DNA of 25,337 bases from assembly GCA_947632495.1 (NCBI GenBank), contig CANRPL010000013.1, positions 1-25,337 of the forward strand, read 5' to 3'. The translations under genes were made by a program, and so were the position numbers. Of this stretch, positions 1 through 7,103 are shown piece after piece (the first letter of the stretch is position 1; each line of letters begins with the position of its first letter). The notes under the pieces were generated by a model, which saw only the letters and a list, made by a program, of their open reading frames with translations, was not told where the DNA came from and ran no database searches. Source of the DNA: an uncultured Bacilli bacterium. Lineage in GTDB: Bacteria; Bacillota_I; Bacilli_A; RF39; UBA660.

Positions 1-81
1 AGTACACCAACATACGAACAACCACAGATGCCAAGTTATGAAGTACCAAGTACACCAACGTATGAGCAACCACAGATGCCA
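1..81 (+). repeat. 48-nt in-frame tandem repeat (about 1.7 copies visible)
   Basis: Bases 1-48 and 49-81 encode the same peptide beginning STPTYEQPQMP; the full unit of 16 residues ends SYEVP. The two copies differ only at silent positions over the shared stretch (aca/acg, tac/tat, gaa/gag). The array probably continues upstream of the window, and its copy number may vary between strains. Confidence 0.85.
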
Positions 82-552
82 CAGGTTACTGAAAAAGTTG
101 TTCCTAATATATCAGTTACATCTCAACCATTAGGTGGTTATCCAGAAAGTACTCCAAATGGTTTTAATAATGAAGTACCATCAATGAATAATATACCAAC
201 TTCATCTTATAGTAATGATGCTGCCGCTAACCAGTTGAATCCTTTTGCTAGTCCTAGCAATGTTCAACCAGCATATAATGATAATAACTACATGAATCCA
301 CCATCTTATAGTGCTACATTAGTTAGTCAGCCATCTGAAGTTGACTTATCTAATAATCCTATGGCTATTTTTGGATCACAATCTAGCGGATTAAGACCAA
401 CATCAGGAGAGGCTATCCGTAGTCAGGAGACTACTAGTCAGCCTTCATTTACGACATCGGGTTCTAATCAACCATCTGTTTGTCCAAATTGTGGATTTAC
501 CGTTAAGCCTGGTCAACCATTGTGTGTTGTATGTGGTTATAGGTTTCAATAA
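1..552 (+). CDS. Low-complexity protein with C-terminal zinc ribbon (5' partial)
   Basis: The reading frame is open from the first base of the window, so the true start lies upstream; the first in-window ATG (28) is inside a repeat and is not a convincing start. Most of the 183 visible residues are rich in Pro, Gln, Ser, Asn and Thr and are probably disordered. The first 27 codons are a tandem peptide repeat (see 1-81). The last ~24 residues form a short zinc ribbon, with pairs CPNC and CVVC separated by about 12 residues. The stop TAA overlaps the next ATG by one base (TAATG), so the two are translationally coupled. The next two genes also have zinc ribbons, which suggests a shared role or partner. 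I do not recognise a named family and assign no function. Confidence 0.8.
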   Translation, partial: STPTYEQPQMPSYEVPSTPTYEQPQMPQVTEKVVPNISVTSQPLGGYPESTPNGFNNEVPSMNNIPTSSYSNDAAANQLNPFASPSNVQPAYNDNNYMNPPSYSATLVSQPSEVDLSNNPMAIFGSQSSGLRPTSGEAIRSQETTSQPSFTTSGSNQPSVCPNCGFTVKPGQPLCVVCGYRFQ

Positions 553-1304
553 TGAAAGGTTTAATAATCTTTTTCGGCATTGTCGTTGGCATTTTTCTCT
601 TTTTATGCGTTATAGCTTTGATTATATGGTTAAAAATTAAGAAAGCTGCTCGCCAAGCTGGTTTAGGAAATATTAAATTAAATGAAGTTGGTAATAAAAT
701 AGATGAATTAAAAAGGGAAGATAGTATGCGAGTACGTAGTGCTTCCGGTATGACTAAAATATTGCTTCCTAATATTCTTCGTGATTTTCCTGAATTTAAT
801 GAGCATCGTCTTTATAATATGACCGAAGAAGATTTACGATTGATTTTTGATGCTTTAACTAATAATGATAAAGTAAAGTTAGATAAAGTTCCTCTTCTTC
901 AATCAAGTTTAATCTCACTAATCGATGATCATTTGAATAATCATGTTGAAGTATCATATAGTGATATTAAGTTTCATGATTTCGCTCTTAAAGATTATAC
1001 GAAGATTGATGGAGTAGCGACCGTGACGGTAAGCGTATCTTTAGAATATTATTATCGTTTAAAACGTAATGACGTAGTTGAAGAAAGTGGCAAGTATAAG
1101 AAACAAACGCGTTATGCTTGTAATTTCATCTACGTCTATGATGAGTCTTTATTTAAAGACTACCAAAATGTAGTAGCAACTAATTGTCCTAATTGTGGCG
1201 CTGTTATTAAATCTTTAGGTCACAAATATTGTGATTATTGTGGCACAGCCATTAAAGAGATTAATTTAAAAGCATGGGCATTTAGTTCCTATAAAGAGTA
1301 TTAA
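552..1304 (+). CDS. Membrane-anchored protein with Tim44-like middle and C-terminal zinc ribbon
   Basis: This 250-residue protein starts with a hydrophobic helix (residues ~3-27) followed by basic residues (KIKKAAR), giving a membrane anchor. Residues ~75-205 are a globular region with alternating hydrophobic strands, reminiscent of Tim44-like domains (NTF2-like fold); this similarity is by eye and uncertain. The C-terminus has a zinc ribbon with cysteines at about 212, 215, 227 and 230 (CPNC, CDYC). The start overlaps the previous stop by one base, and the SPFH gene begins 17 nt after the stop, so the three form one operon. In Bacillus subtilis a zinc-ribbon membrane protein (YdjG) is likewise encoded close to an SPFH protein (YdjI); that is an analogy, not shown orthology. 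Confidence 0.8.
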   Translation: MKGLIIFFGIVVGIFLFLCVIALIIWLKIKKAARQAGLGNIKLNEVGNKIDELKREDSMRVRSASGMTKILLPNILRDFPEFNEHRLYNMTEEDLRLIFDALTNNDKVKLDKVPLLQSSLISLIDDHLNNHVEVSYSDIKFHDFALKDYTKIDGVATVTVSVSLEYYYRLKRNDVVEESGKYKKQTRYACNFIYVYDESLFKDYQNVVATNCPNCGAVIKSLGHKYCDYCGTAIKEINLKAWAFSSYKEY

Positions 1305-1321
1305 GAAAGAAGGTTATTTTA

Positions 1322-2689
1322 ATGGGTTTAATTAAAGCTGCCGTTGGGGCAATCGGATCAACATTAGGTGATCAATGGGAGGATTATATATCATGCGATA
1401 GTATGGATAATAATACTCTAGTTGTTAAGAAGACAACTAAAACAGGACAAATTAGTTCAAAGAGTAGAATCCAAGTTAGTGCTGGTCAAGTAGCAATTAT
1501 CTTTGATTCAGGTAAAATTTTGGATGCTACAGCTGAAGAAGGTATATATACATTTGATGCTTCTTCATCACCAACTCTTTTTGCTGGTCAATTTGGAGAA
1601 GTATTTAAAGAAGCTGTTCAAAGATTTACTTATAATGGTACACCAGCTAAAGAACAAGCTGTTTACTATGTAAATATAAAGGAAATATTTGATAATAAAT
1701 TCGGTTCATCATCTCCAATTCCATATGATGATCCAATCTATCATGATATTCGTATTAAATATCATGGACAATATACATTTAAGATTTCTAATCCACTAGT
1801 ATTTTTCCAAAATGTTGTTGGTAATGTTAGTGATGTTTATCGTAAAGATACTTTAATGGAACAAGCTGATGCTGAATTCTTAACTTGTATTGCTGGCGCT
1901 ATTGGTAAATGTGCTGCTGATGGTATTAAGTATAGTTATTTAACTAATGAACAACAACGTATTGCTGATTATATGAATGATGCCCTTGATGAAAAGTGGC
2001 GTACTTTAAGAGGTATGGAAGTTGTATCTGTTGCTTTAGATACTCCAGTACCTGATGAAAAATCACAAGAACGTATTGAAACATTTGCTGATTCTCGTTT
2101 CTATAGTGTTCAAGAAAATGCTGCTGGTCGTATGGTAGCAGCAACAGCTACAGCTATGGAAAGTGCTGCTAGTAACCAAAATGGTGCTGCATCTGGCTTT
2201 ATGGGATTAGGTATGATGAATATGGCTGCCGGAGGTATGATGGGTGGTCAATCTCCAGTTGCTTACACAACTCCTGCTGCTACACCAGCTGCACCTGCCG
2301 CTGCTGCTGCATCAGAAAAACATTGTGCAAAATGTGGCGCTGTTGTTACAGGTAAATTCTGTGGTGCATGTGGTACCAAAGTTGAAGAGACACAAGCAAA
2401 TTGTACTAATTGCGGTGCTGCTTTAGCGCCTGGAGCTAAATTCTGTGGTGAATGTGGAACACCTGTCGGTGAAGCTACAACGCCATCTGCTACTGAAACT
2501 GAAACTCCTGCACCTATTGCTCCTGCCGAGGTAGAAGCTCCAGCTACTGAAGAGACACCAGTAGTTGAGGCAGAGGCTCCAGCTACTGAAACTACTGAAG
2601 TTCCAGCTACAGAACCAGCAGTTGAAACTCCAGCTCCAGAAGAAACTCCTGAAACAGAAGCTCCAGCTGAAGAAAATAAAGAAGCATAA
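1322..2689 (+). CDS. YdjI-type SPFH/virion-core-like protein with double zinc ribbon
   Basis: 455 residues. Residues ~45-260 fit the SPFH family often annotated as 'SPFH domain-containing protein/virion core protein' (B. subtilis YdjI-like); the strands around VSAGQVAIIFDSGKI and the end of the domain, PVPDEKSQERIETFAD, are typical. A Gly/Met/Ala-rich linker follows, then two zinc ribbons (cysteines ~335/338/347/350 and 361/364/375/378), then a ~75-residue tail made almost only of Glu, Pro, Thr, Ala and Val. Such proteins are thought to scaffold membrane-associated complexes; the B. subtilis relative lies in the pspA-ydjGHI operon. The ribosome binding site is AAGAAGG, 8 nt before the ATG. 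A terminator follows directly, so this is the last gene of the zinc-ribbon operon. Confidence 0.85.
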   Translation: MGLIKAAVGAIGSTLGDQWEDYISCDSMDNNTLVVKKTTKTGQISSKSRIQVSAGQVAIIFDSGKILDATAEEGIYTFDASSSPTLFAGQFGEVFKEAVQRFTYNGTPAKEQAVYYVNIKEIFDNKFGSSSPIPYDDPIYHDIRIKYHGQYTFKISNPLVFFQNVVGNVSDVYRKDTLMEQADAEFLTCIAGAIGKCAADGIKYSYLTNEQQRIADYMNDALDEKWRTLRGMEVVSVALDTPVPDEKSQERIETFADSRFYSVQENAAGRMVAATATAMESAASNQNGAASGFMGLGMMNMAAGGMMGGQSPVAYTTPAATPAAPAAAAASEKHCAKCGAVVTGKFCGACGTKVEETQANCTNCGAALAPGAKFCGECGTPVGEATTPSATETETPAPIAPAEVEAPATEETPVVEAEAPATETTEVPATEPAVETPAPEETPETEAPAEENKEA

Positions 2690-2712
2690 AGATAGTCTAG
2701 GCTATCTTTTTT
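2688..2712 (+). terminator. Rho-independent terminator after SPFH gene
   Basis: An 8-bp stem AAAGATAG/CTATCTTT with a 6-nt loop (TCTAGG) begins in the stop codon and runs into a T-tract at 2707-2712. Confidence 0.8.
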
Positions 2713-2713
2713 G

Positions 2714-2742
2714 TTTACTAATAAGTCTTATTATGTTATAAT
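2714..2742 (+). promoter_or_regulatory. Sigma-A promoter for gene at 2771
   Basis: The -35 TTTACT (2714-2719), a 17-nt spacer and -10 TATAAT (2737-2742) are preceded by TG at the extended -10 position (TGTTATAAT). The promoter starts immediately after the T-tract of the preceding terminator. Confidence 0.75.
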
Positions 2743-2770
2743 AACTTACATCGTTAGAAGGAGCATAAAT

Positions 2771-3439
2771 ATGAGAGCTAAATATCGTATTCCTCGTGAA
2801 AATGTCTATGTTGGTCAAGTTGCCCGTATTGGTGATACTTATGATAATTTAAAGATAACTGGTTACATGGCCTGTGGTGTTGATTATCGTATTATAGTTT
2901 CAACATCAATTCTTTGTCGTAGTATGTTATTTACCATCGACAAAGATAATTTAGCGCACGATTTGTTATATGCTACACCAAATTATCCAATTATGGATTG
3001 GGCTAATCCAGATATGGTTAATAGTGATAATCATAATAATAGTGGTATTATTATCCGTAGTATTTGTCATCTAGATCCACTATTGAAATATTTCCGTTAT
3101 TCCCAAATGTTAACCCATGATGATGTATTAACAATTAGAAGAAAGTTTTTTAATGGCCATTTTGCTTTACAACACTATGAATTATTTGGTTATAAGCATG
3201 TTAAAAGATCGTTTATGGAAAAATTAGATGATTATGAACGTGAATTTGATGCGGATAATAGTTTTAAGAAAAGATTTGTCCGTGATGACGAAGCATCTTA
3301 TATTCTTCCACCTGAATATTTTGATGTTTTAGATCGTTATGGTGATTTACCATTTACCAAATCTTTTGTTCTTAATCGTCCGATGAATAGTTTCAAGCCT
3401 TCTGAATTAGAAGGTAAAATAAAAAAGTTATTACCATAA
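2771..3439 (+). CDS. Hypothetical protein, 222 aa
   Basis: I chose the ATG at 2771 rather than the upstream in-frame ATG at 2711, because AAGGAG lies 7 nt before it and a promoter (2714-2742) sits between the two. The protein (MRAKYRIPRENVY...) has no signal peptide or transmembrane helix and looks like a soluble cytoplasmic protein of mixed composition. Its N-terminal ~60 residues read as a beta-rich domain; the middle is helical. I recognise no family or catalytic motif. It is transcribed alone, between a promoter and a terminator. It is a real gene by its RBS, promoter and codon use, but no function can be given. Confidence 0.8.
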   Translation: MRAKYRIPRENVYVGQVARIGDTYDNLKITGYMACGVDYRIIVSTSILCRSMLFTIDKDNLAHDLLYATPNYPIMDWANPDMVNSDNHNNSGIIIRSICHLDPLLKYFRYSQMLTHDDVLTIRRKFFNGHFALQHYELFGYKHVKRSFMEKLDDYEREFDADNSFKKRFVRDDEASYILPPEYFDVLDRYGDLPFTKSFVLNRPMNSFKPSELEGKIKKLLP

Positions 3440-3441
3440 AG

Positions 3442-3464
3442 AAAGAGGATTATCCTCTTTTCTT
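3442..3464 (+). terminator. Rho-independent terminator
   Basis: A perfect 8-bp stem AAAGAGGA/TCCTCTTT with a TTA loop lies 2 nt after the stop codon and is followed by a short T-rich run (TTTTCTTTA). Confidence 0.75.
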
Positions 3465-3490
3465 TATATTGTAACTTTATAAGATTAACT

Positions 3491-3571
3491 TTAATCGGAA
3501 AGAGCTTCTTCTAAATGAGATACTAAATGCCTTAAAAATGTTTTATTATCTATGAATGCTCGCAAATTGAA
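3491..3571 (-). pseudogene. Possible gene remnant, minus strand
   Basis: Read on the minus strand, this segment gives 27 protein-like codons ending LVSHLEEALSD before a TAA at 3491-3493. There is no ATG in frame and a stop lies just upstream, so it cannot be an intact gene. It may be the decayed 3' end of a lost gene. Chance cannot be excluded at this length. Confidence 0.25.
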
Positions 3572-3670
3572 ACATTAACTAAAACAATCATCGAAAAAGA
3601 TAATGATAGTATTAGTGTAAGTAGTTCTAATTATAAGACGACCTTTACAGTCAAATATTTAAAACTATAG
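3536..3670 (+). pseudogene. Possible gene remnant, plus strand
   Basis: A 44-codon open stretch without a start codon ends in TAG at 3668-3670; its second half (IIEKDNDSISVSSSNYKTTF) has ordinary protein-like composition. It partly overlaps the minus-strand remnant and runs into the truB promoter. The rest of the 3465-3660 interval holds no other signal I can support. Confidence 0.25.
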
Positions 3671-3696
3671 TCAAATGATAGAATAGATGGTATAAT
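3668..3696 (+). promoter_or_regulatory. Promoter of the truB operon
   Basis: The -35 TAGTCA (3668-3673), a 17-nt spacer and an extended -10 TGGTATAAT (hexamer 3691-3696). The predicted start near 3703 leaves a leader of only about 10 nt before the truB ATG. Confidence 0.75.
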
Positions 3697-3713
3697 TTAA
3701 TTATGGTGATAGT

Positions 3714-4583
3714 ATGAATGGGGCATTTTTTATTGATAAAGAAGCTGGTTGTACTAGTCGTGATGTGGTCAACGAGATTATTAAGAAAACTGAAATACGA
3801 AAAGTTGGTCATACTGGGACTTTAGATCCAATGGCGACAGGTGTTTTAGTTGTCTGTGTCGGTAAGGCGACCAAGCTTGTTGAACTATTATCAAGTTCAG
3901 TTAAAGAATATGAAGCCGAAATTACTTTAGGAATAGAAACGGATACTTTAGATATTACCGGTAATATTGTAAAAGAAGAAGTACCGAAAGTTACATCTTC
4001 GATGATTAATGATATTTTAAGTAAGTTTACTGGTACGTATGAACAAGAGGTACCTCTTTATTCCGCGGTTAAAGTTAATGGTAAAAAACTTTATCAATAT
4101 GCCCGTGAAAATATTCCTGTCACATTACCAAAAAAGATGGTTACAGTCTATGCCTTAACATTAGTTGGTGAACCAATCTTAGGGGATAGAGTTGTATTTA
4201 AAATACGTGCTAAAGTTAGTAAGGGCACTTATATTCGTTCTTTAGTTCGGGATATTGCCTACGCTTTAAATACGGTTGGTACGATGAGTAGTTTAAGACG
4301 TATTAGTTTAGGAAATGTCAGTATTAATGATTGTAAATCAATTGATGATATAACGATTAAAGATATGACACCAATTGATTATTTGGTAAAGAATTTTCCT
4401 CATATTGCAGTTGAAGGTCTATTGAAAAAAGCTATATTAAATGGTAAAATAATAGAGAATATATATGATAGTGAGAGAATTGTTTTAACCGATGAAACTG
4501 GTAAGCTTTTGGCCATCTATAAAAAATATGATAAGGATGTTACCAAGATGAAACCAGAAGTAATGATTGGAGGTAGTATATGA
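3714..4583 (+). CDS. truB: tRNA pseudouridine(55) synthase TruB
   Basis: 289 residues, the usual length. TruB converts U55 of the tRNA T-arm to pseudouridine. The catalytic motif is clear: GHTGTLDPMATGVL at residues 32-45, with the nucleophilic Asp at 38. Further TruB signatures are YSAVKVNGKKLYQYAR and the GTYIRSLVRDIA motif. The C-terminal ~80 residues are a shortened PUA-like RNA-binding end. The RBS is GGTGAT, 3-8 nt before the ATG. The stop TGA overlaps the next ATG (ATGA), so the nucleotidyltransferase is translationally coupled. In many Bacillota truB is followed by ribF; here it is not. Confidence 0.97.
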   Translation: MNGAFFIDKEAGCTSRDVVNEIIKKTEIRKVGHTGTLDPMATGVLVVCVGKATKLVELLSSSVKEYEAEITLGIETDTLDITGNIVKEEVPKVTSSMINDILSKFTGTYEQEVPLYSAVKVNGKKLYQYARENIPVTLPKKMVTVYALTLVGEPILGDRVVFKIRAKVSKGTYIRSLVRDIAYALNTVGTMSSLRRISLGNVSINDCKSIDDITIKDMTPIDYLVKNFPHIAVEGLLKKAILNGKIIENIYDSERIVLTDETGKLLAIYKKYDKDVTKMKPEVMIGGSI

Positions 4584-5470
4584 CATTAGTTATTTTAGCT
4601 GGTGGTATGGGTAGTCGCTTTGGTGGTTTAAAGCAAGTTACTCCAGTTGGACCTAATGGCGAATTTATTATTGACTATTCGATTTATGACGCGATTAAAG
4701 CTGGCTTTTCTAAAGTCGTCTTCTGTATTAAAGAGGAGAACTATGAATTGTTTAGATCGACAATCGGTAAAAGAGTTGAAGGTAAAATTGATGTTGAATA
4801 TGTTTTTCAGAGTAACGATGATTTACCAATTGATGTTAAAATACCTGAATCACGAGTTAAGCCTTTAGGAACAGGACAAGCTATTTTGTGTTGTAAAGAT
4901 GTTATTAATGAACCATTTATTGTTATTAATGCCGATGATTTTTATGGTTATGATGCTTTTCGCGTAGCGAGCGAATATATTAAAAATAATACTGATAAGT
5001 ATAAATATGCCCTTGTTGGTTATAATATTGTTAATACCTTAACCGATAATGGTTCTGTTAAAAGAGGTATGTGCGCAGTTAATGATCACACGTTACTTCG
5101 CCTTGTGGAATCAAAAGTAGAAAAGATAAATGGTGAAATTGTATGTGAACCATTAGATGGATCCGAAAAATTTATTGCTAATCCATATGATTATGTTTCA
5201 ATGAATATGTTTGTTTTCTATCCTAATATCTTTAATTATATGGAAAAAGATTTTATAAACTTTTTAAAGACTGCTGATTTAACGAAAGATGAGCTATATA
5301 TTTCATCCTTTGTATTTGAACATATTACTAGCGGTGATATAACATGTGAGGTATTAGATACCAATGCTGTATGGAAAGGTATAACTTATCAAGAAGATCT
5401 ACAAGAGTTTATAAATTATCTTAATGATGAAATAGAAAGGGGAGTCTACCCAGTAGACTTGTATAGATAA
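4580..5470 (+). CDS. NDP-sugar pyrophosphorylase-type nucleotidyltransferase
   Basis: 296 residues with a Rossmann-like nucleotidyltransferase (NTP_transferase) fold. The nucleotide-binding loop at the N-terminus is LAGGMGSRFGGLKQ, the variant of G-x-G-x-R typical of a 'GGLKQ' subgroup. NADDFYG (about residue 115) supplies the metal-binding Asp. PLGTGQAILC resembles the base-recognition segment of glucose-1-phosphate nucleotidylyltransferases. Expected reaction: NTP + sugar- or alditol/choline-phosphate to NDP-derivative + PPi; the substrate cannot be told from sequence. It overlaps truB by 4 nt with GGAGG just upstream, and is followed 2 nt later by the next gene, so the three are one operon. 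It is probably cytoplasmic and may feed envelope polymer synthesis (inference). Confidence 0.9.
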   Translation: MTLVILAGGMGSRFGGLKQVTPVGPNGEFIIDYSIYDAIKAGFSKVVFCIKEENYELFRSTIGKRVEGKIDVEYVFQSNDDLPIDVKIPESRVKPLGTGQAILCCKDVINEPFIVINADDFYGYDAFRVASEYIKNNTDKYKYALVGYNIVNTLTDNGSVKRGMCAVNDHTLLRLVESKVEKINGEIVCEPLDGSEKFIANPYDYVSMNMFVFYPNIFNYMEKDFINFLKTADLTKDELYISSFVFEHITSGDITCEVLDTNAVWKGITYQEDLQEFINYLNDEIERGVYPVDLYR

Positions 5471-5472
5471 AT

Positions 5473-6351
5473 ATGTTTACGGATATTGAATTATATAATG
5501 ATGAAAAGCAAAAATTTTTAGATAATGTAAGTGAAATTGAAAATTCAGATGTTACTGATAAAGATGTTCGTTTAAGAGAAGCTAATGTTCGTTTCCGTGA
5601 TAATATTCGTAAATATTTACCAACTTGTTTAAATATTATCAATACTAATTACAATTGTCACTTCTCTATTTACAAAGTAGGTAAAGATTATGATTCATCT
5701 TTCAATGTTATAGAGACTAATGTTAAGAAGAGCAAGAATGAGATTGAATGTGAACTATCTAATTATCGTAGTTTACTTAATATGAATGAGTTGACAGAAA
5801 AGGAACAAGAACGCTTAAATTTAGCGACTGAAATCATTCTTACTTATGTCGATGATCCAACTGAAGATGATAGCTTAAAAGAAGCTTGTCTACAAAATGC
5901 TCGTCCTAAAGCTAGTAGTATTATTGATTATGTTCCAAGTCAGGAAAAGCAGGAACAAGCTCCTGAACAAGAAATTCAATTTAATCCTTATGCTAATCAA
6001 CCTATTAATTTAGAGATAAATCAGACAACTTCTAAACCAGATGATAGCGCCTATGATGTGTTCGCTAATAAAGCCATTGAAAATGCCGAAAAAGAACAGA
6101 GTATGGCTAGTGAAACTTCTAGTGATAAGAGTAATGTTGGAACCTTTTTTAGTCAAGATATTTTTGAGGGAGCACCTATTAATCCTCAACCTTCAACGGA
6201 AGAAGGTAATCGCTTTGTAAGTGTACCTACTGATAATAACCAGCCAAATAATATGTCTATTTTTAATCAACAGATGACGCCAGCAACAACGATTGCTCCA
6301 ACCGAAAAAAAAGACATTAACGATTTATTAGCGCCAATGTCTAATGATTGA
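5473..6351 (+). CDS. Hypothetical protein with disordered Q/N/P/S-rich C-terminal half
   Basis: 292 residues. The N-terminal ~140 residues are charged and helix-rich (for example VRLREANVRFRDNIRKYL) and probably folded; residues ~155-292 are rich in Gln, Asn, Pro, Ser and Thr and likely disordered. No signal peptide, membrane helix or known motif. The start follows the previous stop by 2 nt with no clear Shine-Dalgarno sequence, pointing to translational coupling or reinitiation. The composition of the C-terminal half resembles the first protein of the window, but I see no zinc ribbon here. It ends in TGA that forms part of the terminator stem. Confidence 0.8.
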   Translation: MFTDIELYNDEKQKFLDNVSEIENSDVTDKDVRLREANVRFRDNIRKYLPTCLNIINTNYNCHFSIYKVGKDYDSSFNVIETNVKKSKNEIECELSNYRSLLNMNELTEKEQERLNLATEIILTYVDDPTEDDSLKEACLQNARPKASSIIDYVPSQEKQEQAPEQEIQFNPYANQPINLEINQTTSKPDDSAYDVFANKAIENAEKEQSMASETSSDKSNVGTFFSQDIFEGAPINPQPSTEEGNRFVSVPTDNNQPNNMSIFNQQMTPATTIAPTEKKDINDLLAPMSND

Positions 6352-6372
6352 GTGATTTATCACTCTTTTTTT
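6350..6372 (+). terminator. Rho-independent terminator of the truB operon
   Basis: The stem GAGTGA/TCACTC with loop TTTA begins within the TGA stop and is followed by seven T residues. On the minus strand the same hairpin follows lexA but is not followed by a T-tract, so it works best on the plus strand. Confidence 0.85.
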
Positions 6373-6988
6373 ATATTTCACGATATAAACCAATAGCTTT
6401 ACCTAAAATAGATACATTATCTAAAATAATTGGTTGCATACTCTTGTTTTCCGGTTGTAGACGAATATGATCTTTTTCTTTATAAAATCTTTTTAATGTT
6501 ACTTCATTTTCATCAGTCATCGCTACGACAATCTCACCGTTATTAGCTCTTTTAGAACGCGCAACAACGACAATATCACCATCTAAAATACCAGCATCAA
6601 TCATACTTTCCCCACGAACAAGAAGGGTAAATACTTCTTTTTCTTTAGGTATTAAGTAAGATGGTAAAGTAAAAAATTCATTAGGGTTTTCAATAGCTTC
6701 AATTGGAGATCCGGCAGTAACTTTACCTAGTAAGGGAACATCAACGACTTTATCACTTTGATCAGCAAATTCGTTTTCGACCATCAATTCAATTGTTCGA
6801 TTTTTATTTGATCCTTTTTTGATATATCCTTTATCAGCTAAACTATCAAGATGTGCTTGAACAGTAGCGGGTGATGATACATTAATGGCTTTGGCTATTT
6901 CTCTAACAGTAGGGGGATAGCCATGTTCAACGACATACGATTTGATATATGATAGAGTATCTTCTTGTCTTTTGGTTAGTTTTTCCAT
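6371..6988 (-). CDS. lexA: SOS response repressor LexA
   Basis: 205 residues, the size of B. subtilis LexA. LexA represses DNA-damage genes and cleaves itself when RecA filaments form. The N-terminal winged helix (residues ~1-65) includes YPPTVREIAKAINVSSPATV. The self-cleavage site is Ala92-Gly93 in KVTAGSP; the catalytic dyad is Ser128 (RGESM) and Lys166 (VTLKRFY), all at the expected spacing. The RBS AGGAGG (6994-6999) is 5 nt from the ATG. The promoter is a strong sigma-A type overlapped by a LexA-box palindrome, so autoregulation is expected. It is transcribed divergently from transketolase, and its 3' end abuts the terminator of the truB operon. Confidence 0.97.
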   Translation of the reverse strand: MEKLTKRQEDTLSYIKSYVVEHGYPPTVREIAKAINVSSPATVQAHLDSLADKGYIKKGSNKNRTIELMVENEFADQSDKVVDVPLLGKVTAGSPIEAIENPNEFFTLPSYLIPKEKEVFTLLVRGESMIDAGILDGDIVVVARSKRANNGEIVVAMTDENEVTLKRFYKEKDHIRLQPENKSMQPIILDNVSILGKAIGLYREI

Positions 6989-7009
6989 AATAACCTCCTA
7001 ACTATATCC

Positions 7010-7038
7010 ATTTTATCATAAGGAATATGTGTTGTCAA
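7010..7038 (-). promoter_or_regulatory. lexA promoter
   Basis: On the minus strand: perfect -35 TTGACA (7033-7038), a 17-nt spacer and -10 TAAAAT (7010-7015). The -35 overlaps the LexA-box palindrome by three bases. Confidence 0.85.
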
Positions 7039-7049
7039 ACATTTGTTTG
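7036..7049. promoter_or_regulatory. LexA operator (SOS box)
   Basis: CAAACATTTGTTTG has symmetric 5-bp arms (CAAAC/GTTTG) around 4 bp, a variant of the Gram-positive SOS box CGAAC-N4-GTTCG with A/T in place of the inner G/C. It overlaps the lexA -35 box and directly abuts the predicted transketolase -35 box. Confidence 0.8.
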
Positions 7050-7078
7050 TTTAAAGTAAGAAAAATATTTGATATAAT
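7050..7078 (+). promoter_or_regulatory. Transketolase promoter
   Basis: The -35 TTTAAA (7050-7055), a 17-nt spacer and -10 TATAAT (7073-7078). The -35 starts one base after the end of the LexA operator. Confidence 0.7.
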
Positions 7079-7103
7079 ACTGATGAAGATAAGGGGTATA
7101 TAT

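Noticed and set aside
2711..2770. 20-codon N-terminal extension of the gene at 2771
   Set aside because: It starts in the T-tract of the upstream terminator and contains the promoter; the ATG at 2771 has AAGGAG.
7029..7103. 25-codon N-terminal extension of transketolase
   Set aside because: It overlaps the LexA operator and the promoter -10 box, and lacks an RBS; the ATG at 7104 has AAGGGG and the normal family N-terminus.
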